Shown: positions 34,716 to 44,448, numbered from the stretch's first letter. The stretch: DNA of 64,000 nucleotides from an uncultured Paracoccaceae bacterium (GCA_947487205.1 CANKVU010000014.1:1-64000); one strand, 5' to 3'. The notes: generated by a model not told the origin, from the letters alone. Made by a program: numbers and translations.

Positions 34716-35608
34716 GCCGGGACGCGGCAAGCTGGTACGAATCCACGGCACGCGCGCGCATCGGCGACCTCCTCGACGACGGCGCGTTCACCGAATTCCT
34801 GCCGCCGGGCGAGCGTGCGACCAGCCCGCACCTGGCGCTGTTCGACCTGCCCGAGGCCTTCGACGACGGGATCGTGGTGGGACGGGGGCGGCTCGACGGG
34901 CGGGACGTGTTCGTGGCCGCCCAGGAGGGGCGGTTCATGGGCGGCGCCTTCGGCGAGGTCCACGGGGCCAAGCTGGTGGGGCTCTTGCGCGCGGCGTTCG
35001 AGATCCGGCCGGCGGCGGTGCTGATCCTGTTCGACACCGGCGGCGTCCGCCTGCAGGAGGCCAATGCCGGCGAAACCGCCATCGCCGAAATCATGAGGGC
35101 GATCTGCGAGGCGCGGATCGCGGGCGTTCCGGTGATCGGCGTCGTCGGCGGCCGCGCCGGGGCCTTCGGCGGCGGCGGCCTGATCGCGGGCACCTGTTCG
35201 GGACTCGTCGCGACGGAGCAGGGGCGCATCGGCGTCTCCGGCCCCGAGGTGATCGAGACCAATCACGGGGTGGAGGAGTTCGACGCCCGCGACCGGGCGC
35301 TCGTCTGGCGGACGACGGGCGGCAAGCACCGGGCGCTGACCGGGGGCGCCGATGCCTTTGCCGAAGATGCAGCGGCCGAATTGCGGAGCGCCGCGCTGGG
35401 CCTGATGGATGCGGCTGCGCCCTTCGACGCCGGGACCCTGCGGGCCGAGCACGACCGCTTGGCCGGGCGGCTGGAGCGGTTCGGGTCCGCGCAGGACGCG
35501 CCAGAGATCTGGCGCGATCTCGGGGTGACGGAGGACGTGCCGGCGCTCGACACGGCGGAATTCGGCGCGGTTCTGGACCGGATCGGGGGGCGCCATGGCG
35601 CAAGATGA
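34712..35608 (+). CDS. mdcD: Malonate decarboxylase subunit beta
   Basis: 298 residues of a carboxyltransferase/crotonase-type fold: FVAAQEGRFMGGAFGEVHGAK (split here by description, about 66-86), FDTGGVRLQEANAGE, and the Gly-rich GRAGAFGGGGLIAGT that forms the oxyanion hole. With MdcE it decarboxylates malonyl-S-ACP to acetyl-S-ACP. Overlaps mdcE by 14 bp. Confidence 0.94.
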   Translation: MSRDAASWYESTARARIGDLLDDGAFTEFLPPGERATSPHLALFDLPEAFDDGIVVGRGRLDGRDVFVAAQEGRFMGGAFGEVHGAKLVGLLRAAFEIRPAAVLILFDTGGVRLQEANAGETAIAEIMRAICEARIAGVPVIGVVGGRAGAFGGGGLIAGTCSGLVATEQGRIGVSGPEVIETNHGVEEFDARDRALVWRTTGGKHRALTGGADAFAEDAAAELRSAALGLMDAAAPFDAGTLRAEHDRLAGRLERFGSAQDAPEIWRDLGVTEDVPALDTAEFGAVLDRIGGRHGAR

Positions 35609-36311
35609 CATCCTCGCGCGTCTGTTCCCCGAGGGACACGACGTGCGGGTGGCGGACGGGATCGCCACCGGCACCGCGCCGCTCGGCGACGCGACGGCAA
35701 CGGTGATCGGGATCGCCGATGCCACGCCGCTCGGCGTCGAGGGGGCGCTGTCCCTCGCCGGCGCGGTGCTGGCGGCGGTCGAGCGCGGCGACGCCGCCCC
35801 GATCCTCGTCGTGATCGATTCCGGCAGCCAGCGGATGCGGCGGCGGGACGAGTTGCTGGGCCTGAACGAATACCTCGCCCACCTGGCAAAGTCCCTGCGT
35901 CTCGCCGAGGCGCGGGGACACCCGACGATCGGGGTGATCCACGGGCATTCGGCCGCCGGCGCCTTCATCGCCACCGCGCTGGCCACACGGATGCTGGTCG
36001 GGGTGCCGGGGGCGAACCCGACCGTCATGGACCTGCCCTCGGTCGCGCGCGTGACGACCCTGCCGCTCGACCGGCTGGAGGCTCTGGCCAGGGATACGGC
36101 CGTCTTCGCGCCGGGGCTCGACAACATGGTGGCCGTGGGGGCGGTGCATCGGGTGCTCGACGCCGAGGCGCCGCTCGGAGCGCAGCTCGCCGGCCTTCTG
36201 GCGGAGATGCCGGACCGCGACGACCGCGACCGGCTCGGCGCCGAACGCGGCGGGCGTCCGAAGGCGGCGGAGATCGCGGCCCGTGTGGTCGAGGCCGCGC
36301 GTGACGCTTGA
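35595..36311 (+). CDS. mdcE: Malonate decarboxylase subunit gamma
   Basis: 238 residues, partner of MdcD in the decarboxylase. Landmarks: MRRRDELLGLNEYLAHLA, IGVIHGHSAAGAFIATAL, DLPSVARVTTLPLDRLE. Start lies within mdcD; its end overlaps mdcG by 11 bp. Confidence 0.93.
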   Translation: MAQDDILARLFPEGHDVRVADGIATGTAPLGDATATVIGIADATPLGVEGALSLAGAVLAAVERGDAAPILVVIDSGSQRMRRRDELLGLNEYLAHLAKSLRLAEARGHPTIGVIHGHSAAGAFIATALATRMLVGVPGANPTVMDLPSVARVTTLPLDRLEALARDTAVFAPGLDNMVAVGAVHRVLDAEAPLGAQLAGLLAEMPDRDDRDRLGAERGGRPKAAEIAARVVEAARDA

Positions 36312-36939
36312 GGCGCTCGATCGGCACGACCTCGTCACCGTGCGCCCCGGCGGACCGGATCCGTTTCCGCACCCGCTGCCCCCGGCGGCGCGATCGGCGT
36401 GGGACGCGGCCGGACGGCCCCTGATCCTGCGGCGCGGATCGGCCGAGGGAGGATTGCCCCTGGGCCTGCCGTTGCCGATCTCTATGGGAAAGCGCCGGAT
36501 CGGGCTCGTCCTCGCGCCGGACCGGGTTTGTCCGCGCCCCACGCCCGCCCCGTCCGCGGTCGCATGCCGCGCCCCGGAATGCTGGCGGAGCACGCTTCAC
36601 GCGGCAGCGGCGCTGGGCCGGACGTTCGGCGTGACGGTCACGCCTTACGGGGCCCTCCTGTGGCAGGCGCTCCTGGGGCTCGACTACCTTCACGCGGGAT
36701 CGGACCTGGACCTTCTGTGGCGATGCCCGGGCCCGGTTCCGGCCGGCCTCCTGGCCGCGCTGTCCGATCTCGCCGCGCGCGCGCCCATGCGGATCGACGG
36801 CGAGATCGTCGTGGGCGGGCAGGGGGTGCAATGGCGCGAGCTTGCCCTTGCGTGGCCCGGGGATCGGCTCCTCTGCCGCAGCCGCGCGGGCGTCGGCTGG
36901 CGCCCCGCCGGGGAGTTCCTCGCCCCATGTCCGGCCTGA
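36301..36939 (+). CDS. mdcG: Phosphoribosyl-dephospho-CoA transferase
   Basis: 212 residues from a GTG at 36301. MdcG transfers the 2'-(5''-triphosphoribosyl)-3'-dephospho-CoA group to the carrier Ser of MdcC. It is a nucleotidyltransferase-like protein; the metal-binding motif GSDLDLLW (about 145) is conserved, and LTLEALDRHDLV-like sequence begins the protein, as usual in the family. Overlaps both neighbours (11 bp with mdcE, 13 bp with mdcB). Confidence 0.88.
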   Translation: MTLEALDRHDLVTVRPGGPDPFPHPLPPAARSAWDAAGRPLILRRGSAEGGLPLGLPLPISMGKRRIGLVLAPDRVCPRPTPAPSAVACRAPECWRSTLHAAAALGRTFGVTVTPYGALLWQALLGLDYLHAGSDLDLLWRCPGPVPAGLLAALSDLAARAPMRIDGEIVVGGQGVQWRELALAWPGDRLLCRSRAGVGWRPAGEFLAPCPA

Positions 36940-37760
36940 TCCCGGCCCGCGGCGCGCCCGGCCCCGAACGGGCGGCGTGGATCGTCGAGGCCGCGCGCCG
37001 GGCGCTCTTGGAGGAGCTGGCCGCCTATCCCAAGCCGGGCCTCGTCAGCCCGGTCGATCCGGGCAGCCACGACGACATGGATGCCGACACGTTCCGCGCC
37101 GCGATCGGCGCGATCGCACCGTTCTTCGGCGATCTCGCCCGGGCGGGCGGGGACGGGGCCGCGATGGGGGAATTGCGCCGGATCGGGCTTCGGGCCGAGG
37201 CGGCGATGCGGCGGGCGACCGGCGGGGTGAACACCCATCGCGGGGCGATCTTCGGCCTGGGCCTGCTGGCCGCCGCCGCCGGGAGCGGCGATGCCGGGGC
37301 GCTGGGGGACGTGGTCCGCCACCGATGGGGCGCGGCGATCCTGGCAGGGCCCCAGCGGACCGATTATCCCGGTGCGCGGGTCCGCCGCCGTTACGGGGCG
37401 GGCGGGGCACCGGCCGAGGCGGCCTCGGGATTTCCGACCTTGTACCGCGTGGGCCTGCCGACGCTGCGGCGGGTGCGGGCCGGCCGGCGCGGCGATCCGC
37501 ATGTGGAAACCTGCATGGCCCTGATCGCCGCGGGCGGGGACACCAACCTGCTGCATCGCGGCGGCCTCGGCGGCGCCAGCTTCGCCCGGTCCGCCGCGTG
37601 CGATTTCCTGGCCCGTGGCGGTACGGAACGGCCCGGCTGGCAGCACGCGGCCGGCGCGCTGCACCATGCCTTCGTCTCCAGGCGGCTGAGCCCCGGCGGG
37701 GCGGCCGACCTGCTGTCGATGACGCTGTTCGTCGAATCCTGGGAAGGGGGCGCGTCGTGA
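36927..37760 (+). CDS. mdcB: Triphosphoribosyl-dephospho-CoA synthase
   Basis: 277 residues of the CitG/MdcB family, which builds the prosthetic group precursor from ATP and dephospho-CoA. Family motifs: AYPKPGLVSPVDPGSHDDMD (about 31-50), GGVNTHRGAIFGLGLLAAA, and AGGDTNLLHRGGL near residue 200. Start ATG at 36927 lies inside mdcG; the stop overlaps the mdcH GTG start (GTGA). Confidence 0.93.
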   Translation: MSGLIPARGAPGPERAAWIVEAARRALLEELAAYPKPGLVSPVDPGSHDDMDADTFRAAIGAIAPFFGDLARAGGDGAAMGELRRIGLRAEAAMRRATGGVNTHRGAIFGLGLLAAAAGSGDAGALGDVVRHRWGAAILAGPQRTDYPGARVRRRYGAGGAPAEAASGFPTLYRVGLPTLRRVRAGRRGDPHVETCMALIAAGGDTNLLHRGGLGGASFARSAACDFLARGGTERPGWQHAAGALHHAFVSRRLSPGGAADLLSMTLFVESWEGGAS

Positions 37761-38686
37761 CGCTCGCCATCCTGCTGTCGGGTCAGGGCGCGCAACACCC
37801 GGCGATGTTCGACCTGACGGCGGACCGGCCCGAGGCCCGGCCCGTCTTCGCGGCCGCGGCCGACCGGCTCGGAGACGATCCGCGGGAGCTCGTCCGGCGC
37901 CCCGGCGCGGACCTGCACGGCAACCGGACCGGACAGATCCTGTGCGTCACGGCCGCTCTGGCCGGATGGGCGGTGATCGGGGGCGCCGTCCCGCCCCGGT
38001 CCATCGTCGCCGGCTACAGCGTCGGCGACCTGGCGGCCTGGGGCCCGGCGGGCCGGATGGAGCCCCGGACCGTGATCGCGCTTGCCGCGCGCCGCGCCGA
38101 GGAGATGGACCGTGCCGCCGGGGCGGACCAGGGGCTGGCGGGCATCCGGGGCCTGCCCCTTTCCCGGATAGCGGCCCTGGCCGAGCGGCACGGCCTCCAC
38201 CTGGCGATCCGCAACGCCGCGGACAGCGCGGTGGTCGGGGGGGCGGGGTCATCGCTCGATGAGGTCTGCGCGGAAGCCCTGGGCATGGGCGCGCTCCGGG
38301 CCCGGCGCCTCGATGTGCGCGTCCCCTCCCATACTCCGGCCCTCGCGCCGGCGACCGAGGCGCTGCGCGCGATCCTGCGGGAGGCGCCGGCGACCGCGCC
38401 GCCGACGGGGGCGCCCCGATTGATCTCCGGCCTCGACGGCAGCCCTGTCCTGGCGCCGCGGGTCGGGCTTGAGAAGCTTGCCCGCCAGGTCTCGGAAACG
38501 ATCGACTGGGCCGCCTGCCTCGCCGCCTGCGAGGAGCACGGGGCGACGACCTGGCTGGAACTGGGGCCGGGCCGGGCCCTGGTCCGGATGGTGGAAAGCC
38601 GCGCGCCGGGAGGGCGGGTCCGTTCGGCCGAGGATTTCTCGACCCCCGAGGGATTGCTGGACTGGCTCGCCCGGGACGCCGCCTGA
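37757..38686 (+). CDS. mdcH: Malonyl-CoA:ACP transacylase of malonate decarboxylase
   Basis: 309 residues from a GTG at 37757. FabD-like fold: LLSGQGAQHPAMFDL at the N-terminus, nucleophile Ser in AGYSVGDLAAW (GYSVG in place of the common GHSLG), and active-site His in VPSHTPAL. It charges the MdcC carrier with malonyl from malonyl-CoA to start the cycle. Last gene of the malonate operon; no terminator-like hairpin was seen behind it. Confidence 0.92.
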   Translation: MTLAILLSGQGAQHPAMFDLTADRPEARPVFAAAADRLGDDPRELVRRPGADLHGNRTGQILCVTAALAGWAVIGGAVPPRSIVAGYSVGDLAAWGPAGRMEPRTVIALAARRAEEMDRAAGADQGLAGIRGLPLSRIAALAERHGLHLAIRNAADSAVVGGAGSSLDEVCAEALGMGALRARRLDVRVPSHTPALAPATEALRAILREAPATAPPTGAPRLISGLDGSPVLAPRVGLEKLARQVSETIDWAACLAACEEHGATTWLELGPGRALVRMVESRAPGGRVRSAEDFSTPEGLLDWLARDAA

Positions 38687-38802
38687 GAACCTCCCGGCGC
38701 CTCCCGTGTGATCCGCGGACCGGGCCCGCCCCCGCCACGCAGGTTGGAACGCGGATGCAATCGCGCGTGTTCAGGGACGGCAGCAGGAGAGAGGACAGCA
38801 GA

Positions 38803-40221
38803 TTGAGCGATACCGACCTCGGAACCATGACCGCCGCGCAGCTGAGCGGGCTGTTTCACCGCAAGGACGCCTCCCCGCTCGAAGCCACGCGCGCGGCCCT
38901 GTCGCGCATCGATCGGTTCAACGACGCGGTCAACGCCTATGTCCATGTCGACGCCGAAGGGGCCGAGAGGGCCGCCCATGCCTCCGCCGTGCGGTGGGGC
39001 AAGGGCGAGCCGCTCAGCCCGATCGACGGCGTGCCCGTCTCAATGAAGGATCTGACCGAAGTGGCGGGCATGCCCGCCCGCGAGGGCTCGCTCCTGAGCT
39101 CACAGGAACCGCGCGACACCGACGCGCCCCCGGCCGCGCGGCTGCGTGAGGCGGGCGCCGTCATCCTGGGCAAGACCAACACCCCGGAACATGGCTGGAA
39201 GGGGGTGACCGACAACCGCGTCTTCGGCGCGACGCGGAACCCGTGGGACACGGCGCTGACGCCCGGCGGGTCGTCCGGCGGGGCCGGGGTCGCGGCGGCA
39301 TTGAACATGGGCGTCCTCCACCAGGGCGGCGATTCCGGCGGCTCCATCCGCATCCCCGCCTCCTTCACGGGGACCTTCGGCTTCAAGCCGACCTTCGGGT
39401 GGACGCCGCAATGGCCACCCGCCAAGGCGCCGAGCCTGTCGCATATCGGCCCCATGACGCGCACGGTCGAGGATGCCGCCTTGATGCTGAACGCGATCGG
39501 ACGCTATGATCATCGCGATCCCTACGCGACCCGCGGCCAGCCGGAGGATTGGGGCGCGGGCCTCTCTGACGGGATCTCCGACCTCCGCATCGCCTATTCC
39601 CCCGATCTCGGATGTGCCGAGGTCGATCCCCAGATCGCGGCGCGGGTGCGGGAGGCCGCCGAGGCGCTGGCGGAACTCGGGGCCGAGATCGTCGAGGTCT
39701 CGCCGCGGATCGACCACCCGATCGAGCCGTTCCAGCGCATCTGGTTCACCGCCTCGTGCGACTTCTACGAGGGCCTCTCGTCCTCGGACCGGCAGAAGCT
39801 CGATCCGGGGCTTGTCGACAATGCCAGGCGGGCGGAGACATGGCGCTCGGCCGATTTCTTCCGCGCCCTGACCAAGCGGGCCGCCCTCACCCAGGCGCTG
39901 GAGGAGTTCAACCAGGACTATCACCTCCTGATGACCCCCACGGTCCCGATCTCCCCGTTCGAGGTCGAGCACGACGTGCCGCCGGGATCGGGGATGACGG
40001 ACTGGACCGAATGGTCGCCCTTCACCTACCCGTTCAACCTCAGCCAGCAGCCGGCCGCGTCGATACCCTGCGGTTTCACCTCCCGGGGCCTGCCGGTGGG
40101 CTTCCAGCTGGCGGGCGGCAAGTTCGACGACCTGCGCGTGCTGCGCGCGTCCCATGCCTACCTCGCGGCGCATCCGCCACGGTTCCCCGCCATCCCCGAC
40201 CCCTCCGAGACGGCAAGGTGA
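38803..40221 (+). CDS. Amidase-signature family hydrolase
   Basis: 472 residues from a TTG at 38803, chosen because GAGAGGA lies 8 bp upstream and the family domain begins there (LSDTDLGTMTAAQLSGLF); an ATG at 38755 would add 16 residues. The Ser-cisSer-Lys triad is visible: Lys in PVSMKDLTEVAG, cis-Ser in TPGGSSGGAGV and nucleophile Ser in GGDSGGSIRIPASF. It hydrolyses an amide to an acid plus ammonia. Position right after the malonate operon suggests a malonamate-type substrate, as for malonamidase E2, but that is inference. Confidence 0.9.
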   Translation: MSDTDLGTMTAAQLSGLFHRKDASPLEATRAALSRIDRFNDAVNAYVHVDAEGAERAAHASAVRWGKGEPLSPIDGVPVSMKDLTEVAGMPAREGSLLSSQEPRDTDAPPAARLREAGAVILGKTNTPEHGWKGVTDNRVFGATRNPWDTALTPGGSSGGAGVAAALNMGVLHQGGDSGGSIRIPASFTGTFGFKPTFGWTPQWPPAKAPSLSHIGPMTRTVEDAALMLNAIGRYDHRDPYATRGQPEDWGAGLSDGISDLRIAYSPDLGCAEVDPQIAARVREAAEALAELGAEIVEVSPRIDHPIEPFQRIWFTASCDFYEGLSSSDRQKLDPGLVDNARRAETWRSADFFRALTKRAALTQALEEFNQDYHLLMTPTVPISPFEVEHDVPPGSGMTDWTEWSPFTYPFNLSQQPAASIPCGFTSRGLPVGFQLAGGKFDDLRVLRASHAYLAAHPPRFPAIPDPSETAR

Positions 40222-40360
40222 CACTGGGCCGGGGGGCGCTGCGCGCTCGTGAGACCCGGGGGCCGGAGCCCGCGCCGCAGCGTCCGAAGGCCCTTTGCCG
40301 TGTTCCTCGCCCCGGCGCGCGCTACACTTGCCCCGGACATGCAAGCAGGAGACAGTTCGA

Positions 40361-41335
40361 ATGAGCGGATTGGTCGCGCTACTCGACGACGTGGCGGCCA
40401 TCGCCAAGGTTGCCTCGGCCTCTGTGGACGACGTGATGGGACAGGCGGTCAAGGCGTCGTCCAAGGCCGCCGGGGCGGTGATCGACGACGCCGCCGTGAC
40501 CCCGAAATACATCACCGGCTTCTCCGCCGATCGCGAATTGCCGATCGTGTGGAAGATTGCCCGGGGGTCGTTGTTCAACAAGCTGGTGATCCTGTTGCCG
40601 ATCGCCCTTGTCCTGGCGGCCTTCGCGCCGTGGGCGATCCCGCCGCTCCTGATGCTCGGCGGGCTCTATCTCTGTTTCGAAGGGGCCGAGAAGATCCTTC
40701 ACGCGATCAACCCCTCGGACCACCACTCCGAGGATCTGGTGCGCGAGAAGATGTCCGCGGCCAAGCTGGAGGAAAAGAAGGTGAAGGGCGCGGTCAAGAC
40801 CGACTTCATCCTCTCGGCCGAGATCATGACCATCGTGCTGAACGCGATGCCCGATGACCGCTCCTTCGTGATGACCGCGATCAGCCTCGCATTGGCCGGC
40901 ATCATCATCACCATCGCCGTCTACGGCACGGTGGCCCTGATCGTGAAGGCCGACGACGTGGGGCTGCATCTTGCCGCCCGCGGCCCGGGCGGCTTCGTCC
41001 CCGCGCTGGGGCGCGGGATCGTCAAGGGCATGCCCGTGGTCATGAAGCTGCTGGTGATCGTGGGCACCGCGGCCATGGTCTGGGTCGGCGGCTCCATCAT
41101 CGTCCATGGGTTGAACGAGCTCGGGTGGCACGCGCCCTACGACATCATCCACGCCGCGGCGCTGGCCGTGGCTCATGCGGTCCCGGCCTTCGCGGGCACC
41201 GTGGAATGGATCGTCACGGCCTTCCTCGACGGCATCGTCGGGCTGGTCTGCGGCTTCGCGACGATCCCCGTCGCAACCCGCGTGATCGGTCCCGCGGTCG
41301 CGGCCCTTCGCCCGGAATCCTCGGGCAATGCCTGA
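40361..41335 (+). CDS. DUF808 (YedI-like) membrane protein
   Basis: 324 residues. An N-terminal segment typical of the family, MSGLVALLDDVAAIAKVASA, and the conserved DDAAVTPKYITGFSADRELP are followed by about seven membrane helices (VILLPIALVLAAFAPWAIPP; AISLALAGIIITIAVYGTVA; LLVIVGTAAMVWVGGSIIV). The family is widespread but uncharacterised; in some bacteria it is called YedI. AGGAGA precedes the ATG. No functional link to neighbours is apparent. Confidence 0.9.
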   Translation: MSGLVALLDDVAAIAKVASASVDDVMGQAVKASSKAAGAVIDDAAVTPKYITGFSADRELPIVWKIARGSLFNKLVILLPIALVLAAFAPWAIPPLLMLGGLYLCFEGAEKILHAINPSDHHSEDLVREKMSAAKLEEKKVKGAVKTDFILSAEIMTIVLNAMPDDRSFVMTAISLALAGIIITIAVYGTVALIVKADDVGLHLAARGPGGFVPALGRGIVKGMPVVMKLLVIVGTAAMVWVGGSIIVHGLNELGWHAPYDIIHAAALAVAHAVPAFAGTVEWIVTAFLDGIVGLVCGFATIPVATRVIGPAVAALRPESSGNA

Positions 41336-41353
41336 TCGGGGCCGAGTGGCCCG

Positions 41354-42832
41354 TCAGCCCTGGAACAGCGGAAAGCTCACGCCAAGCGTCCAGGCCAGGA
41401 CGAGGCCCAGCGCAAGGCCCGGTGCGACGGGCCCCGACCTGCGGCCGGCGGCCTGGCCCATGGTGCCGAAGACGAGGTAGAAGAGGACGATCACCGGGGC
41501 GATCATGATCAGGAAGAACAGCTCCTCGAAGTCGAGCGCCACCGCGATGCCGAGCGAGCAGAGGAACCCGGCCCGCAGAGCCAAGCGCCGGACAAGCGGC
41601 GCGCGGTGGGTCAGGATCGCATCGGCCAGCATGAACGGCACCGCTCCCAGCCCGATGGCGACCATTATCCAGATCCGGCCGCCCGTGGGCCAGAAATTGG
41701 CGGCATACCGGTCCAGCGCCACGCCGAAGAGCACGCACCACGCGAGCAGAAGCCCGAGGGTCGCGATTGCCGGGCGGCCGATCGGCAGCCCCCAGTAGCG
41801 GATCAGCGCCAGCTGCACCGCGCCGAAGATCGCAAGATGGAGGGAGAGGTAGTCGGCGACGAGGACCGGCAGGATTTCGGGGTCGATCGGCACGGCCAAT
41901 AGGGGCGCCGCGACGGCCGGCAGGAGGGCGGCGACGGCGGTCTTCGCCGGGCCGAGCGGGGCACCGGGGACGGGGCGGCCCGGGATCAGCCGCACCACGG
42001 GGCCGAAGAGCAGGACGAGCCCGCCGAGGAGGCCCAGGATCGCCCACCCGGTCTGCAGGATCCGGGTCTCCGACACGCGTCCATAGGCCCGGTCGAGCCA
42101 GTCGAGCGCGGCGCGCCGCCCCACTTCGCTGTGCAGGATCGAGACGTGGTCCGCATAGGGCGCGATCACCGCCCGGCGGCTGACCGGCCCCGCTATCGCC
42201 GTCTCGCCCTCGACGGTGCCGGGCGCAACCATCCGCGCCGCATCGAGCGCGAAGTCGCGCAGGCCGGGCTCCCACGCGCCGGTCACGAGCAGCAGCGTGG
42301 CCGGAACCGTGGCGTCGATCGCGCGGGAATAGGCGGAAAGGAGGATCACCGGGCCGATATCCCCCCGGTCAGCCGCGACCCGGGCCAGGATATCGGTGGC
42401 CATGGAATGCCCCAGAAGCGCCGTCCGCGCCGGCCCCTCCGCCACCGCGTCGATCACCGCGTTCGCCTGCTCCACCAGAAGCCGCGTGGTGCCCTCGGGC
42501 GCGGTCACGTCGCCCGACATCGGCACGGGGTTCCGGCCGTGGCCCAGGAAATCGAAGGCGAAGACCCGGTAGCCCGCGCGGGCGAGCGCCAGGGCATAGC
42601 CCTGCATCATCTGCCGCGACCCGGCGAAGCCGTGGGCCACCACGACCGTCGGCCCCTCCGCCCCGGCGGTGGCGAAGGCGGTCACGGGAGTGGCGCCGAC
42701 GGTGAACGACCGCACCGACACCCCGGATCGCGCGCGCTCGAGCACCGCCACTGCCCCGAGGATCAGAAGCAGGGCGGCGGCCGTCCGCACCCATGTCCAC
42801 CAGGAGGCGGAATTGCCGTCTTTCCGTGTCAC
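41354..42832 (-). CDS. Alpha/beta hydrolase fused to a polytopic membrane domain
   Basis: 492 residues. After an N-terminal anchor (AAALLLILGAVAVLE) comes an alpha/beta hydrolase domain: VVVAHGFAGSRQMMQGYA (oxyanion region), FDFLGHGRNPVP, the nucleophile elbow ALLGHSMATDIL, and a probable catalytic His in YADHVSIL (about 227). From about residue 260 to the end there are seven or eight hydrophobic segments. Substrate unknown; a membrane esterase/lipase-like role is possible. Convergent with the DUF808 gene across 18 bp. Confidence 0.82.
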   Translation of the reverse strand: MTRKDGNSASWWTWVRTAAALLLILGAVAVLERARSGVSVRSFTVGATPVTAFATAGAEGPTVVVAHGFAGSRQMMQGYALALARAGYRVFAFDFLGHGRNPVPMSGDVTAPEGTTRLLVEQANAVIDAVAEGPARTALLGHSMATDILARVAADRGDIGPVILLSAYSRAIDATVPATLLLVTGAWEPGLRDFALDAARMVAPGTVEGETAIAGPVSRRAVIAPYADHVSILHSEVGRRAALDWLDRAYGRVSETRILQTGWAILGLLGGLVLLFGPVVRLIPGRPVPGAPLGPAKTAVAALLPAVAAPLLAVPIDPEILPVLVADYLSLHLAIFGAVQLALIRYWGLPIGRPAIATLGLLLAWCVLFGVALDRYAANFWPTGGRIWIMVAIGLGAVPFMLADAILTHRAPLVRRLALRAGFLCSLGIAVALDFEELFFLIMIAPVIVLFYLVFGTMGQAAGRRSGPVAPGLALGLVLAWTLGVSFPLFQG

Positions 42833-42942
42833 GTCGGGTGCGATCTCCGGACAGGAAGCGGAGGGTCCGGCCGGGTTGCGCGGCGTGCCGTCCGCGCGAA
42901 CCGGTGGTCAGAACCTGTCAACGCCGCACGCCGCCCGGCCGT

Positions 42943-44286
42943 TTAGCCGAGAACGAGGCTCAGGAGCCAGATCGCGACGATGCCGGTGATCCCGGCCACC
43001 GCCGAGGCGACCGTCTGCAGCCGGTAGGCCTGCGGCGTGGACATGCCGGAAAACTGGCTGACCACCCAGAAGAAGCTGTCATTGGCATGCGAGACGGTCA
43101 TCGCCCCGGCGCCGATCGCCAGCGTCGTCAGCGCCAGCCCGGCGGCATGGTCGAGCCCGATGCTGCCCACCAGCGGGGCGATGATCGCCGCGCTCGTCAC
43201 GATGGCGACGGTGGAGGAGCCCTGCGCCGTCTTGAGCGCCGCGGCGAGCAGGAATGGCAGGAAGATCCCGAGGCTCGCCAGCGCCAGGCTGTCGCCCAGA
43301 AAGTCGGTGATGGGCGTCGCGCGCAGCACGGCGCCGAGAGCGCCGCCCGCCCCGGTGATCAGGATGATCGGGCCCGCGACCGCCAGCGCCCGCATCACCG
43401 CGTCCTGCGTCAGGCCCGGACCGCGGCTCCGGGCGGTGACGAGGAAGGCCGCCGCCACCCCGAGGAGCAGCGCGGTATTCGGATCGCCCAGGAACTGGAA
43501 GAACCCGGCGACGGCCCCGTCGCCCAGCACGGCGGTGGCGAGGGAGTTCAGGGCGATGAGCACGATCGGCAGGAGGATCGGGAAGAAGGCCTTCCAGACC
43601 TGCGGGCGATCCTCGGCGGCGGTCTTGTCCTTCCCTGCCGCCGGGTCGTCGATCGACACCCCGTCGGGGTCGATGAACACGCGCTCTCCCACCAGGATCG
43701 CGAAGAGATAGGTGGTGACGAGGACCGGCAGCGTCACGAGCAGCCCCAGGACGATCACCAGCCCCACATCGGCGTCGAGTTCCCCCGCCGCCGCGATCGG
43801 GCCGGGCGTGGGGGGCACGAAGACGTGGGTCGCATAGAGCCCCATGCTGAGCGCGACGGCATAGGTCGCCATCGAACGGCCCGACCGACTCGCCAGCGAG
43901 CGCGCCAGCGGGGAGAGGATGACGAAGCCCGAATCGCAGAACACCGGCACGGATACCACCGCGCCGGTCAGGCTCATGGCCATGACCGACCGGGCCTTGC
44001 CGACGACACCGATGATCGCGTCGGCCATCACCTGCGCGCCGCCCGAGCGTTCCAGCACCACGCCGATGATCGTCCCGGCCGCGATGATGATCCCGATCCC
44101 CCCGACCGTTCCGCCGAACCCGTCGGTGATGGCGCCGAGCACGTCGGAGGGCGGCAGCCCCGCCAGAAGGCCCAGGCCGTAGGCGGCCGCCAGCAGGACC
44201 AGGAACGGGTGCAGCGAAAACCGGGCCGTCGCCACGACGATGAAGACGATCGCGGCGATCAGCAGAATGACCAGGAACCAGCCCAT
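42943..44286 (-). CDS. GntP-family permease
   Basis: 447 residues, about 12 membrane helices, starting at 44286 after GGAGGAGACGC. GntP-family features: FGGTVGGIGIIIAAGTIIGV, VPVFCDSGFVILSPLARSLA, THVFVPPTPGPIAAAGEL, and AIGAGAMTVSHANDSFFWVV. Such permeases import gluconate or related sugar acids, or other small hydroxy acids, with protons. No sugar-acid kinase or dehydratase is adjacent, so the substrate is open. The neighbouring signalling operon on the same strand is 162 bp upstream. Confidence 0.9.
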   Translation of the reverse strand: MGWFLVILLIAAIVFIVVATARFSLHPFLVLLAAAYGLGLLAGLPPSDVLGAITDGFGGTVGGIGIIIAAGTIIGVVLERSGGAQVMADAIIGVVGKARSVMAMSLTGAVVSVPVFCDSGFVILSPLARSLASRSGRSMATYAVALSMGLYATHVFVPPTPGPIAAAGELDADVGLVIVLGLLVTLPVLVTTYLFAILVGERVFIDPDGVSIDDPAAGKDKTAAEDRPQVWKAFFPILLPIVLIALNSLATAVLGDGAVAGFFQFLGDPNTALLLGVAAAFLVTARSRGPGLTQDAVMRALAVAGPIILITGAGGALGAVLRATPITDFLGDSLALASLGIFLPFLLAAALKTAQGSSTVAIVTSAAIIAPLVGSIGLDHAAGLALTTLAIGAGAMTVSHANDSFFWVVSQFSGMSTPQAYRLQTVASAVAGITGIVAIWLLSLVLG

Positions 44287-44448
44287 CGAAGCGTCTCCTC
44301 CCACGCATGGCACGGGGCCGACCCTGCCGGGTCGGGCCGGGTCATTCAATCCTGAAAGGGAAGATTCACCCCCGGGCAGGGCGCTGGGCATCCTGCGCGC
44401 CGCGCCGGCGGCGTTCGGGGCCCCATATCCGGCGCGGACGGAAACGTC

